A stretch of 64,000 bases of DNA from Aphanocapsa sp. GSE-SYN-MK-11-07L (GTDB taxonomy: Bacteria > Cyanobacteriota > Cyanobacteriia > Thermosynechococcales > Thermosynechococcaceae). Below the pieces are notes generated by a model, which was not told the DNA's origin, did no database searches, and saw nothing but the letters and a program-made list of their open reading frames with translations. A program made the position numbers and the translations under genes. How positions within the stretch are numbered: position 1 is the stretch's first letter; each line of letters starts with the position of its first letter. Of the stretch, positions 1 to 8,855 are shown in pieces. The stretch is taken from positions 23,508 through 87,507 of the forward strand of contig JAHHGS010000079.1 in the NCBI GenBank assembly GCA_019359715.1, read 5' to 3'.

Positions 1-660
1 TAGGGTAATAAAATAATTGGTAAATGGCGGAATGATCAGCCGTACCGCCTGCGGTAAGACAATCCGACCTAAGGTTTGTTTGTTATCCATGCCCAGCCCA
101 ACGGCGGCCTCGGTTTGTCCTTTCGGAATTGACTCAATCCCAGCTCGGAAGACCTCGGTCAAATACGCGCCGTAGTTAAAGCTGAGTCCAATTACGCCGT
201 AAAAAATAAAGTTAAATCCGGCCGTGATCAGGCTGTTGTTTTGCAGCACCGTCATGACTTGAAAAGCGATCGCCCGTGGGTCAACGCCCAGATTTGACAT
301 CAGGCTACCAATCCCAAACCCCCAGAGCAAAAGTTGCACCAGGGTCGGCGTGCCGCGAATGACTTCTACATACACCGTGGCTAGCCAGTAAACGGGCGGA
401 AACTTAGACAGCCGCCCCCAAACCCCCAAACCGCCCATGCAAATCGCCAGGATCATGCTGACGGCTGAAATCATCAGCGTGGTAATTGTGGCCTGGAACA
501 GCAGCGGCCCGTAAAGAACAATCAAACGTCGAAAGTAAAACAGGTAGTAAGCAAAGGCAATTGCCGCGATCGCCACCACAACGTAAAAGCCATAGTCTAG
601 CCAGCGCAGCCAGCGCCGCTCTTCAGTTCCATTTCCAGTCCCGTTGAATACTGTTGCCAC
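1..660 (-). CDS. Polar amino-acid ABC transporter permease (HisM/GlnP family), 3' end cut by the window
   Basis: Inner-membrane permease of an ABC importer for polar amino acids. The open frame runs from a GTG at 660 down to base 1 without a stop, so about 220 residues are visible and the C-terminus lies outside the window. After a charged N-terminus there is a first membrane segment, then segments ending in the typical family stretch VEVIRGTPTLVQLLL. Further on is the EAA loop that docks the ATPase (EAAVGLGMDNKQTLGRIVLPQ). A partner permease, ATPase or binding protein is not seen here; they may lie to the left. The start is inferred: GTG at 660 follows a GGAG-like stretch and no ATG fits better. 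The substrate cannot be told from the sequence. Confidence 0.85.
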   Translation of the reverse strand, partial: MATVFNGTGNGTEERRWLRWLDYGFYVVVAIAAIAFAYYLFYFRRLIVLYGPLLFQATITTLMISAVSMILAICMGGLGVWGRLSKFPPVYWLATVYVEVIRGTPTLVQLLLWGFGIGSLMSNLGVDPRAIAFQVMTVLQNNSLITAGFNFIFYGVIGLSFNYGAYLTEVFRAGIESIPKGQTEAAVGLGMDNKQTLGRIVLPQAVRLIIPPFTNYFITL

Positions 661-834
661 AGACTTCTCCTTGCGAGAGCATAACCGCTATTGTAGGTAG
701 ATTTTCCCGTTGTCAGTTGTCAATCAGGCGACTCTGGTTAGACTAATTGATACAATTTCAATTAATTTTTGATACGGTGCGATCGCTCTAGGTCAAGTTG
801 ACACAAAGAAACTCAACATTTACTTTCCAATCCA

Positions 835-1284
835 TCAAGAGGTTAGAGAAGTGCCAATATCTTCACTCCACAGCGATCGATTTTTGAGGATAAAATCCTG
901 CATTAACTGAAAGCAAGTTTCATCATCTAATACTTCAACTTTTACACCCCTCTCTTGAAGCAGTGCTTCATCACCCAGAAAAGTTTTGTTTTCGCCAACC
1001 ACAACATGCCGAATTTTGTAAAGCAATATCGCGCCTGTACACATGCTGCATGGAGAGAGAGTTGTGTAGATTATTACATCCTCATAAAAGGAGGCGGGTT
1101 GACGACCAACACTTTCAAGCGCATCCATCTCAGCATGAAGAATGGCGCTCCCTTTTTGAACTCTTCTGTTATGTCCACGCCCAACGATTTGATTATCTTT
1201 GACTAACACCGAACCAATCGGTATTCCTCCCTCTTCAAGACTTTTCTTTGCCTCAAAAATTGCTTCGAGCATAAAATTATCCAT
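835..1284 (-). CDS. Cytosine/nucleoside deaminase, yeast cytosine deaminase-like
   Basis: Zinc-dependent deaminase of the CDA/dCMP deaminase fold. The zinc site is visible as HAE followed by PCSMC (His and two Cys, with Glu as proton shuttle). The overall pattern resembles fungal cytosine deaminase more than bacterial TadA: GGIPIGSVL near the start, GRGHN, KGSAxLHAE, TTLSPCSMCTGAI, VVGEN, and a C-terminus ending in W-S-E-D-I-G. That points to cytosine to uracil salvage rather than tRNA editing, but substrate assignment is an inference. The frame is open up to 1344, but I place the start at ATG 1284 because AAGGAAG lies just upstream and family members begin there. It stands alone, with no linked pyrimidine genes. 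Confidence 0.8.
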   Translation of the reverse strand: MDNFMLEAIFEAKKSLEEGGIPIGSVLVKDNQIVGRGHNRRVQKGSAILHAEMDALESVGRQPASFYEDVIIYTTLSPCSMCTGAILLYKIRHVVVGENKTFLGDEALLQERGVKVEVLDDETCFQLMQDFILKNRSLWSEDIGTSLTS

Positions 1285-1381
1285 TGAACTTCCTTGCCTG
1301 TTTAGGATGATTGCCACCTGTGATTCTCTTGGAAAAATTGTCAATCTAACCCCTTAAAAACAAGTTCAGTCAGGGGTTGAC

Positions 1382-3532
1382 CTACTCTAAGCGCTGGAGA
1401 TGTTTGATCACCTCTGGATTGTAAAGACGCAGATAGTTCCAATAGTTTTGCAGCACTTGTTTGACGTAATTTTGTGTTTCCGGGAAGGGAATCGATTCGA
1501 CGAAGGCATCCAAATCATTGGTGCTGTAGCGTTTGAGCCAGTCATCTAGATTGCCGGGGCCAGCATTGTAGCTGGCTAACGCCATTAACGTGTTGTCTTG
1601 GTAGATTTTGTGGGTGTAGTCAAAATACCAGGTGCCAAGCTTCACGTTATCTTCTACTTGCTCTAAATTGTAGGTGCTGAGGTTTAACTGCTGGGCAATC
1701 CAACTGCCAGTGTCTGGCATAACCTGCATTAGCCCGATCGCCCCCGCCACAGAGCGAATTTTGGGCTGAAACCGCGACTCTTGACGAATCAGCGACATTA
1801 CCAGCAGCGGGTTGAGCTGGCGCTGAGCTGACCATTGGTTGACCGTCTGCCAGTGAGGGATTGGATACAAGCTGTACCAATAGGCAGGCTGTTGCTGCCA
1901 TTGCTCGAATTGCGGGCGGTTAGCCGGATCATCCTGCGATCGCTGGCGCAGGTTCTCCAGCATAAAAATCCCGTCTAAGTAATCGCTCACCCCTAACCGC
2001 AGCAGTCCATCGGTCTGCTGCTCAGCTAGGCTGGGCTGGACACGATTCTGAAATTCCCACTGCCAGCGCTCCCAAGCCGCTTGATTTTGGCCCAGCCGAT
2101 AGAGGGCCTGCACAGTAGGCGAACCAGCCGCCAAGGGCAACCGCTGCACGTTGGCACTGAGGCTGGGCTGCAAGCTGCGAATGCTGCTGAAGTCTCCGAC
2201 TGGCCACCCCGACAGGGCAGCGGCTCGCCAAGCATAGTAAGACTGGGGGTATTTTTGCCACAGCAGTTGAAACGCTTCCTTTTGGCGCTGCGGTTGATTG
2301 AGCTGCTCGGCCCATTTGCCGGCCCAAAAAACTGCTTGAGGGACTAAGTCACTGTGGGGGTGGTGTTGGGGAATCTTGATCGCAATTTGGCGGGCTTGAT
2401 CGAGTTGCCCTTGTGATGCTTGCTGTTGCGCCGATCGCCAATCCAGTTGAGCCGCCGCCTCGGTTTGGCGATACTGAGTCAAAATCGTTTGGCGGGTTTG
2501 CGCAGCCGCCGCCCGATTTCCTTGTTTGTCGAGAATTTCAATTTTGTCGAGCAGGGCTTCCGCCGCTCGTTCTGGTAAGTTGAGGCGATCGCTGGCTTGG
2601 ACGGACTGCTCTAAGTAAGCCAAAGCCGCTGCCGAATCGGAGCTGAGCCGAGCCAGCCGCAGCCAGGCCAGCGGCGTTTCAGGCGTGTTAGGAAACTGCT
2701 GCGCCATCCGCTGATAGAGAGGAATCGCGGCATCGGCTTTGCCCCCTAGCTGTAGCCCACGGGCGGCGCGGTAGGCATTCAGGGCGGTGTAGGGGGCGCG
2801 GGCGTAAGCCTGACTCGCTTTCAAATAGCCTAGTTTTTCCCAATAGGCAAAGCCGATCGCCTGCCAATCTGCTGGCTTCAACTGCTGAGCATAATTCTTC
2901 GTCAGCCGATCCAACACGGTTGTAATCTCTGGCAGATAAAGCCCGTGGCGGGCCAACAGCAACAATAACGTTGGTTGGTTTGGGTTTTGCTGAAGCCGTG
3001 CTTGCGCCACCTCAACCGCCCTCGGATGGGCCGGAAACTTGGCAATTAATTGATCCCAGTTCTGGGGCTGGCTTTTACCGAGGGCATAGAGGGCTTGGGC
3101 TGCTTCTGGCTGGTCTGGAAACCGTTTGAGAATAGCTTGCCAAGTCGCGATCGCCTGCTCTGGTTTGCCTGCTAACTCGTAAGCCTGGGCCTGCGTGACC
3201 AAAATTGGCCCGGCCATGATTGGATCAGCCTGCTCTAGCCCCTCTAACCACTTGAGGGCTGGCTGAGGCTGCTGAGGCAAGAGGTCAACCGCCAGCAAGT
3301 ACCGCGCCTGAGCTTGGTCTGGAGATCGGCCAGCTTGAGCCAGAGCCGTTAAGCGGGGCGATCGCTCGATCGGCGTTTGCAGCACCAACTCTGCTATTTC
3401 ACCTTTGGATTTGGGCTGAGAGTCTAGCATCTTCCAGCCATACCAGCCCAGCCCGATCGCCAAGACCGTACCTACGCCAAGGCTAATTAGGGCGATCGAG
3501 GTTGACTTACTTCCAGCCCTAAATTTCCTCAT
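1382..3532 (-). CDS. Membrane-anchored soluble lytic murein transglycosylase (Slt70-like)
   Basis: Peptidoglycan lytic transglycosylase of 716 residues. Residues 13-33 form one hydrophobic segment (signal anchor). A long alpha-superhelical region with TPR-like repeats follows (about 60-500), as in Slt70. The C-terminal SLT domain (about 560-700) carries the catalytic Glu near residue 585 in IRQESRFQP, then GAIGLMQVMPDTG and ASYNAGPGN, all diagnostic of family 1 transglycosylases. It would cleave MurNAc-GlcNAc bonds in the periplasm to form 1,6-anhydro products during wall turnover. Length and domain order agree with cyanobacterial Slt proteins. The gene is not obviously in an operon. Its N-terminal start follows directly on the HU gene's divergent upstream region. 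Confidence 0.93.
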   Translation of the reverse strand: MRKFRAGSKSTSIALISLGVGTVLAIGLGWYGWKMLDSQPKSKGEIAELVLQTPIERSPRLTALAQAGRSPDQAQARYLLAVDLLPQQPQPALKWLEGLEQADPIMAGPILVTQAQAYELAGKPEQAIATWQAILKRFPDQPEAAQALYALGKSQPQNWDQLIAKFPAHPRAVEVAQARLQQNPNQPTLLLLLARHGLYLPEITTVLDRLTKNYAQQLKPADWQAIGFAYWEKLGYLKASQAYARAPYTALNAYRAARGLQLGGKADAAIPLYQRMAQQFPNTPETPLAWLRLARLSSDSAAALAYLEQSVQASDRLNLPERAAEALLDKIEILDKQGNRAAAAQTRQTILTQYRQTEAAAQLDWRSAQQQASQGQLDQARQIAIKIPQHHPHSDLVPQAVFWAGKWAEQLNQPQRQKEAFQLLWQKYPQSYYAWRAAALSGWPVGDFSSIRSLQPSLSANVQRLPLAAGSPTVQALYRLGQNQAAWERWQWEFQNRVQPSLAEQQTDGLLRLGVSDYLDGIFMLENLRQRSQDDPANRPQFEQWQQQPAYWYSLYPIPHWQTVNQWSAQRQLNPLLVMSLIRQESRFQPKIRSVAGAIGLMQVMPDTGSWIAQQLNLSTYNLEQVEDNVKLGTWYFDYTHKIYQDNTLMALASYNAGPGNLDDWLKRYSTNDLDAFVESIPFPETQNYVKQVLQNYWNYLRLYNPEVIKHLQRLE

Positions 3533-3705
3533 CTCGCCTCTAATTTAGATGAATGCTTCTATTTTCCCCATAAGTTGCTTGAAGTCAGACCCATCAACTT
3601 ATGCAAAAAAAACAACTGTGTAAATGGCTGATTCAGGACGCTCCCTATTTTTTTGTCAGCCTGCGATCGCTATGCTAAAGGTGCCAGCTTATCGTTTACG
3701 GTGAC

Positions 3706-3963
3706 ATGTCCATCAACAAAGCTGAACTGATTCAACGAGCTGCTACACAAAGCGGCCTCAATCCTCATACAGTAGGGCTGGCATTTGATGCCGTGCTTGA
3801 TCAAATCTATGCCTCCCTTAAGCAAGGTGAAAGCGTCTCGCTAAGAGATTTTGGCACATTCTATATCCGGGCCGAACGAGATGGCAGCGCGTTTAAATTT
3901 AATCCTTCCCAACGCCTACGTAAACTACTGGGCTGGTCTTCCACATACAAAGGCGAAACATAG
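3706..3963 (+). CDS. HU family DNA-binding protein
   Basis: Small histone-like protein (85 aa). It begins with the typical HU helix (MSINKAELIQRAA), has the GESVSLRDFGTF strand of the dimer body and ends with FKFNPSQRLRKLLG, close to the FKPGKALKEAVN ending of HU proteins. The DNA-binding arm between FGTF and FKFNP is short, with RAERDGSA in place of a long RxGRNPxTG arm. That makes it a divergent HU paralogue rather than the main HU; whether it bends DNA normally is open. ATG 3706 is the only sensible start. It diverges from the transglycosylase gene and converges on msrB. Confidence 0.85.
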   Translation: MSINKAELIQRAATQSGLNPHTVGLAFDAVLDQIYASLKQGESVSLRDFGTFYIRAERDGSAFKFNPSQRLRKLLGWSSTYKGET

Positions 3964-4108
3964 CGATACAGTCGATTTTCTGCGATTTCAGAAGATTTTG
4001 CCATTTCAGATGCTGGCTCATCGAATCAGGGTTTACGGCGTTTCCCCCAGAAGCAAATGCGGCAAGTTGTTAATGATTGGCTGATGGCGATCGCCTAGCA
4101 ACCTTGGC

Positions 4109-4141
4109 TTGGGTGATCTAGGGAAAGCCCAGACCACCCAA
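4109..4141. terminator. Hairpin between convergent HU and msrB genes
   Basis: TTGGGTG at 4109-4115 pairs with CACCCAA at 4135-4141. Further pairing inside is TCT with AGA. It lies between the ends of two convergent genes, so a bidirectional stop is the natural reading, but there is no long T run on either side. Confidence 0.35.
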
Positions 4142-4157
4142 AAATGAGGCCAATTGC

Positions 4158-4565
4158 TTAGCTGTTGGAATCGGCAGGTTTAAAGTTGAGGGCAACGGAG
4201 TTCATGCAGTAGCGTTGACCTGTGGGTGGGGGGCCATCGTTGAAAACGTGCCCTAAATGAGCATCGCAATTGGCGCAGAGCACCTCTGTGCGGCGCATTA
4301 ATAGGCTGTTGTCTTCCTTCAAGATGACATTTTTGGTATTCATCGGATCCCAAAAGCTTGGCCAACCCGTGCCAGAGTCGAACTTACTGTCGGAAGAGAA
4401 AAGTTCAGTCCCACAGCAAACACAGTAATACATACCAGCGGCTTTGTTATTATTGTATTCGCCGGTAAATGCCCGCTCTGTGCCATGTTTGCGAGTGACG
4501 GCAAATTGTTCCGGGGTGAGCTGTTCTTTCCACTCGGCTTCGGTTTTTTGAACTTTTTCAGTCAT
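4158..4565 (-). CDS. msrB: Peptide-methionine (R)-S-oxide reductase MsrB
   Basis: Repairs methionine-R-sulfoxide in oxidised proteins using thioredoxin. The 135-residue protein has the complete MsrB signature. Zinc ligands are C48/C51 (CVCC) and C97/C100 (CANC). The substrate loop is GTGWPSF, followed by [10 protein letters not shown], and the catalytic cysteine is C120 in RYCMNSVAL. Family length is normal and there is no fusion to MsrA. The start ATG at 4565 gives the usual short N-terminal tail before [10 protein letters not shown]. It is monocistronic and converges on the HU gene. Confidence 0.96.
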   Translation of the reverse strand: MTEKVQKTEAEWKEQLTPEQFAVTRKHGTERAFTGEYNNNKAAGMYYCVCCGTELFSSDSKFDSGTGWPSFWDPMNTKNVILKEDNSLLMRRTEVLCANCDAHLGHVFNDGPPPTGQRYCMNSVALNFKPADSNS

Positions 4566-4686
4566 GGTTTTAGCAATAAGAGTTTAGCCTTCACCTTCTT
4601 ATTGTAGAAACGGCTGGTCTAATTTGCAGTCAGAAGCTTCAATTCTCTACTGTTAGTAAGGTATTGTGCCTTTAACAGGAAAGACC

Positions 4687-4905
4687 TTAAGCAATTTGCA
4701 GCGTACTGGGTTGAGGGATGCATTCACCCTCTGCTTGCCATGCCTCTAAATACATTTCAATTACTTCTTCTCCATGACGGATTGCTTCTTCACGAGATAT
4801 ACCGTGAGTGCAAGGCATAACAACACGATCAGCAAATTCGGGAATAGTGACCAAGAAGAGCTGATCTTCAATCGACCATTGGATAATCATGCTATATCGG
4901 CTCAT
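4687..4905 (-). CDS. hicB: HicB-family antitoxin
   Basis: A 72-residue protein with the partial RNase H-like HicB fold: an N-terminal strand YSMIIQWSIEDQLFLVTIPEF, then a helix with HGISREEAIRHGEEVIEMYLEAW. It lies 3 bp downstream of the HicA-type gene on the same strand, which is the usual toxin-antitoxin layout. HicB antitoxins bind HicA and often repress their own promoter. This one is the short form without an obvious C-terminal DNA-binding domain. Confidence 0.88.
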   Translation of the reverse strand: MSRYSMIIQWSIEDQLFLVTIPEFADRVVMPCTHGISREEAIRHGEEVIEMYLEAWQAEGECIPQPSTLQIA

Positions 4906-4908
4906 AAA

Positions 4909-5127
4909 TCATTGATCCTCCCTTAAATTATCTAGTTCAGCTAATAGCTGAGCTAATTGCTTTTCTAAATAGCGCGGTACATCATCTCCGTCTTTGCCTG
5001 AAATTGTCAGTGTTTTTTTAAGCAAAGAGTGCTGCCAGCATTCATGGCTACCCTTACCACGCTTGGGTAAATAAACAAATCCTTCGCGGGTAATTTGAGC
5101 CTTCAACTCTCGAATTTTCCGGGGCAT
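4909..5127 (-). CDS. hicA: HicA-family mRNA interferase toxin
   Basis: A 72-residue double-stranded-RNA-binding-like toxin. The family signature is the GKGSHECW motif, with the catalytic His at residue 28, preceded by a basic N-terminus (PRKIRELKAQITREGF) and followed by a strand with KKTLTISGKDGDDVP. It would cleave mRNA or tmRNA when free of HicB. It is the first gene of a two-gene unit with the antitoxin directly behind. Residues needed for activity look intact. Confidence 0.9.
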   Translation of the reverse strand: MPRKIRELKAQITREGFVYLPKRGKGSHECWQHSLLKKTLTISGKDGDDVPRYLEKQLAQLLAELDNLREDQ

Positions 5128-5161
5128 AGATTTGATTAACCATCCATCCTATTTTCACATT

Positions 5162-5268
5162 TCATCTAAGTAGGTAGGCGAGATTATTTTTCAGATGAGC
5201 TTTGACCCAGTAAGGTTTGCAGCCTTCAGCATCTTAAATTTAATTAAGCCCACCTACTTAGCTGATGA
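5162..5268. repeat. Long imperfect inverted repeat, possible MITE
   Basis: TCATC plus TAAGTAGGTAGGC at 5162-5179 faces GCCCACCTACTTA at 5248-5260 plus GATGA at 5264-5268. The 13-bp cores match at 12 positions. The arms enclose about 68 bp of AT-rich sequence with no reading frame. It sits in the gap between the hicA start and the end of the chloride transporter gene. The size and terminal inverted repeats fit a miniature transposable element. Alternatively it could be a long-range regulatory structure for hicA. Confidence 0.45.
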
Positions 5269-5314
5269 TTTGATGTCCGATGCAGCACATACTTTTGACA
5301 TTTCTAGAAAGCTT

Positions 5315-7924
5315 TTAGACAGAGGGGTGGGCTGAGATTGCGCCTCTGACTAGAATAACCGTGCACTTGCTATGACGGGCGATCGCCTCTGGAATATTGC
5401 CTTTGATTGCATGTTGGAGCAGGCTTTCCCGGCTGGCTCCTAGCACAATCACATCATCTTGCTCAGAGTCGGCCAGATTAATCACCGCTTCGGCGACAGA
5501 CTTAGAGCGGAGGCTGACGCTGCTGACGGCATCGGCAAAGGTTTGTTTAAGCTGGTCTAAGTCTTGGTTTAAGACCGCTGTATCGGGCGCACTTTGCCCA
5601 GGATTAAATACCTGACAAAGGCGAATTTGCGGGGATGGGCTAATCGCTGTTAGGGCGGGTAAAAGCTGAATCGCCCGCTGAGCATTTGGCCCACCCGCGA
5701 TCGGCACCAACCAGCGATCGAATTGGGGTTTGTCCTCAAACTGAGCCAGCTTCACCAACAGCACCTCGCACTCAGCCTGGTGAATGATTGTATCAACCAC
5801 ATTGCCAAAAATCCTGCCGCTGGTTGAGGTTTTGCCTTCCCAGCCCATTAGCAGGCGATCAATATGGCGCTCTTTCAGCGTATCTAGAATTGCCTGAGCC
5901 ACATCTTGGGCTGCCCTGGCTTGGGTATGGACGGGGACACCGGCTGCTTTGCCAATCCGTTCTGCCTGTTTGAGCAAGCGGCAACTAGCAGTGGTGCGAA
6001 CAGGCGTGCGGGCGGGGTCGCTGTGGCGGGGAACCAGGATCACTTGCAGGCACTCCACCTCTAGCTCTTGGTGACGGGCGATCGCCACAGCCAGCTCAAG
6101 CAGGACATCGACTGTTTCTGGGTTAGCTAGGGGCACCAATAGCCGCCCTCTGCCAGTCGCCGGGGCACGGGTTTGATAGACCAAATACGAATTGGAGCGA
6201 GAACGAAATTGTCCGCGATCGCCGCCTAGCTCTGAGGCTTCCACCCGAATAATATCGCTGCGGGTAATAATGCCCACTAATTTGCGTCCTTCCAGCACCG
6301 GCAAGCGGCTAAGCCGATAGCGGTTGAGCAAATATAGGACATCGGTGAGGGAATCTGTTGGCTTCACAGTCACCAGCCAAGCCGTCATAATCGCACTGAC
6401 CGGGCTGTCCCCTGGCAACTGCCGCTGAGTCATTGCTTGCAAATCGCTTTGGGTAACAATTCCGACCAGCTTGTTGCCCTCCAAAATTGGAAAACCGCGA
6501 TGGTGAGACTGAGAGAAAGCTAAAATCACCTGGTCGAGGGACATATTGCTGTTGAGCGTTTCAACTTGCGATTGCATCACCTGAGCGGCGCTGAGGCCAG
6601 CTAACCGACCGTCTGTGGTTGGGGCCGCCTCCAAATAAATGCCGTTCAATTCCAGCATTTTGTCGTAAAAAGAACCGGGAAACAGCCGCTCTGAGACTAA
6701 GTAAGCGCTCACCGAGACGATCATTAAGGGCAGCACCAAGTTGAAGTCGCGGGTAATCTCAAACACCATCACAATTGAGGTAATCGGCGCTTTTGATGTC
6801 CCAGCCATAAACGCGCCCATGCCAACTCGTGCAAAGGTAGTCGGCAGACCAAGCCCCAAGAAATCGGCTTGCAAAGACCCTAAACAACTGCCTAAAGATG
6901 CCCCCAGAATTAAAGTCGGCACCAACAATCCGCCCGGCGCGCCTGAACCATAAGCAATGATAATCAAGGCAAATTGAATTACAAAGGCGATCGCGGCTTG
7001 ATGCCAATGGGCCTGCCCAGACAGCAATAGCTCCTTTAAGCCCGCCACATTTTGGAAAAAGCTAGGCAAGAGAGCAACGATCAGACCTGAGACGACACCC
7101 GCCAAAGCCATCCGCCAGGGCAAGTTGACCCGGATATAGCGACGATTCAGCTTCAGTCCAGCCAAAATTCCTTGATTGAACAAGGCTCCCAAGGCCCCAG
7201 CCAAAAGCCCAAGTACGATGCACAGCGGAATTTCTTGAACCGTAAATCCAGTTGGGACTTTAAGCGCATCCAGGTTGACATCTAAACTGTTACCCCCCAG
7301 CAGTCGAGAAACGCTACTGCCAATAAACGATGCCAAAATGGCCGTGCCTAAGGTGCCCCCAGAAACATCTTGCATTAACTCTTCGGCAACAAATAACACC
7401 CCAGCGATCGGGGCGTTAAAGGCGGCTGCCAAGCCCGCTCCGGCTCCAGCGGCAATCAACTGGCGGCGATGTTCGGGTGAAGTTGGCAACCAGTGGCTCA
7501 ACTGGGAAGCCAGAGCAGATCCGACCTGGACAGTTGGCCCTTCTCGTCCCAAGGCCAAACCAGAGCCGAGAGCTAAAACAGCGCTGATCAGCTTCACCAG
7601 CGCCGTCCGCAGATTCAAGGGCAGAGGGACTCGTGCCAGTACGGCTTTGACCTGGGACATCCCGCTCCCAGAAGCTTCCGGAGCCTCTGCCTGAATCAGC
7701 CAGCCCGATAGCAGCGCCCCGACAAAGCCAACTGCTGGTAAAACCAGCCAGGGCGACCATTGATTGGCTAGAGCAACTCTTAACCCGCCCAGCCAATCTA
7801 CTCCTTGCGCCATCCAGCCTGCGGCTAGGGCAGAAACAAGCCCAATCAGGCAGGCCTCAAACACCGCAACTTGCCCTGGCTGGAGCCAGCGACTGAAGCG
7901 TCGCATTACGGAGGTTGGCCGCAT
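5315..7924 (-). CDS. ClC-family chloride channel/antiporter with CBS pair and universal-stress domains
   Basis: An 869-residue fusion. The membrane part (about 20-430) carries the ClC selectivity motifs GSGMS (86-90), GREGP with the gating Glu (126-130), and GGLLVPTL. FVAEEL holds a Glu at the position that marks proton-coupled exchangers. Two CBS domains follow (about 445-565; VMQSQVETL, GIVTQSD, GIITRSD) and would sense adenine nucleotides. The C-terminus holds two universal stress protein (USP) domains (about 595-735 and 740-865; ILVPRHS, LLMGWEG, VLGASRESLL). All parts look intact. The role is most likely chloride/proton exchange tuned by energy state. The gene lies alone between two toxin-antitoxin modules. 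Confidence 0.93.
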   Translation of the reverse strand: MRPTSVMRRFSRWLQPGQVAVFEACLIGLVSALAAGWMAQGVDWLGGLRVALANQWSPWLVLPAVGFVGALLSGWLIQAEAPEASGSGMSQVKAVLARVPLPLNLRTALVKLISAVLALGSGLALGREGPTVQVGSALASQLSHWLPTSPEHRRQLIAAGAGAGLAAAFNAPIAGVLFVAEELMQDVSGGTLGTAILASFIGSSVSRLLGGNSLDVNLDALKVPTGFTVQEIPLCIVLGLLAGALGALFNQGILAGLKLNRRYIRVNLPWRMALAGVVSGLIVALLPSFFQNVAGLKELLLSGQAHWHQAAIAFVIQFALIIIAYGSGAPGGLLVPTLILGASLGSCLGSLQADFLGLGLPTTFARVGMGAFMAGTSKAPITSIVMVFEITRDFNLVLPLMIVSVSAYLVSERLFPGSFYDKMLELNGIYLEAAPTTDGRLAGLSAAQVMQSQVETLNSNMSLDQVILAFSQSHHRGFPILEGNKLVGIVTQSDLQAMTQRQLPGDSPVSAIMTAWLVTVKPTDSLTDVLYLLNRYRLSRLPVLEGRKLVGIITRSDIIRVEASELGGDRGQFRSRSNSYLVYQTRAPATGRGRLLVPLANPETVDVLLELAVAIARHQELEVECLQVILVPRHSDPARTPVRTTASCRLLKQAERIGKAAGVPVHTQARAAQDVAQAILDTLKERHIDRLLMGWEGKTSTSGRIFGNVVDTIIHQAECEVLLVKLAQFEDKPQFDRWLVPIAGGPNAQRAIQLLPALTAISPSPQIRLCQVFNPGQSAPDTAVLNQDLDQLKQTFADAVSSVSLRSKSVAEAVINLADSEQDDVIVLGASRESLLQHAIKGNIPEAIARHSKCTVILVRGAISAHPSV

Positions 7925-8012
7925 AGAAGTTTAAACCTGAGGCAGCAACACTACTTGCAGTCTTCTGAATTATCGCCTGCTAGCTGCACAAATAGAGTAA
8001 TTGAAACTTTCA

Positions 8013-8426
8013 CTAGGGCAAAATCACAAAACTGTTGCAATGTTTAGGTTGAAATAGACGAAAATCTCTCTGGTCAAGGGTAAGAACTTGAGTGCTGCCA
8101 TAACGTTCAGCGATCGCCATCACACTCGCATCAACAAAATCGATTCGGCTGTCAGCATAGGTTTGCAGAATCTCAGCAACGCGATCAATATCTGCATCAA
8201 TCAGGGCTATCAAACGAAATCGGCTTTTAGACAACCCTCTCAAAAAAGCAGCCACTGTTTTTATACCCGCATCTCTACCAACTAAATAGGCAACTTCAGC
8301 TAGAACTGTCTGGGGAAGATAGATGAAAGATTGCTGGGTGTAAATGGGCACGACATCCAAATGTCTGGCATCAGTCTGATTTAAAAGGGCGACCACAAAG
8401 CTTGTATCAGCAACGGCTACTTCCAT
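8013..8426 (-). CDS. PIN-domain toxin (VapC-like)
   Basis: PIN-fold ribonuclease of about 137 residues. Acidic residues of the active site are visible: the first Asp in VADTSF, a Glu in VLAEVAYLVG, an Asp in DFVDASVMAIAE, and an Asp in LTLDQRDF. ATG 8426 lies inside the last codons of the antitoxin gene (10-nt overlap), typical of translationally coupled VapBC pairs. An upstream GTG at 8432 is possible but less likely. Its targets (tRNA or rRNA in studied VapCs) cannot be read from the sequence. Confidence 0.88.
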   Translation of the reverse strand: MEVAVADTSFVVALLNQTDARHLDVVPIYTQQSFIYLPQTVLAEVAYLVGRDAGIKTVAAFLRGLSKSRFRLIALIDADIDRVAEILQTYADSRIDFVDASVMAIAERYGSTQVLTLDQRDFRLFQPKHCNSFVILP

Positions 8427-8686
8427 GCCCACCCTGATGGCGTAATTTCTTGCTGCAAGATTGTTTCTGCTTGGGTTGCTAATTCTGACGAACCAGCAAA
8501 TAAACCAATTAAAGGATCAGCTTCAAGAGTTGAAGGGGCTGATTCTGAGACTTTTTGAGCCTTCAAGTAGGTGACGATCGCCTCTGTTAACAAGGCGCTG
8601 ACGGATTGCTCCCTTTTTTGAGCTAAATCCATCAATTGCTCAAGAAGTTGCGGGTCGGGTGTCCAATTAAGTGCAGAAGTTGACAT
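8417..8686 (-). CDS. VapB-like antitoxin partner of the PIN toxin
   Basis: An 89-residue protein. The N-terminal half (PDPQLLEQLMDLAQKREQSVSALLTEAIVTYLKAQ) looks like a ribbon-helix-helix DNA-binding segment. The C-terminal half (DPLIGLFAGSSELATQAETILQQEI) is the tail that typically wraps a PIN toxin in cyanobacterial modules. The gene comes first and overlaps the toxin gene. Autoregulation is expected from the family but no operator was recognised. Confidence 0.8.
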   Translation of the reverse strand: MSTSALNWTPDPQLLEQLMDLAQKREQSVSALLTEAIVTYLKAQKVSESAPSTLEADPLIGLFAGSSELATQAETILQQEITPSGWAWK

Positions 8687-8855
8687 ACATTTTCCTGCTG
8701 AAGCTGGCTTTGAAGTGAACCAGAATTTACCAGACGTTACTTATTTTGAATTTAATAAGCAAAATCTATTGTAGCCTTGTTACCTCAATCACACAGGTAA
8801 CGGTAGCTCTAGGATTTTTATGATCAGATTCGCTCCAAGCCCGATCGCCGTCAGC

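Noticed and set aside
955..1206. Plus-strand frames opposite the deaminase
   Set aside because: Antisense shadows of a clear deaminase gene.
3851..4084. Plus-strand frame of 77 codons overlapping HU
   Set aside because: Mostly a shadow of the HU gene; its amino-acid make-up is not protein-like and it has no family.
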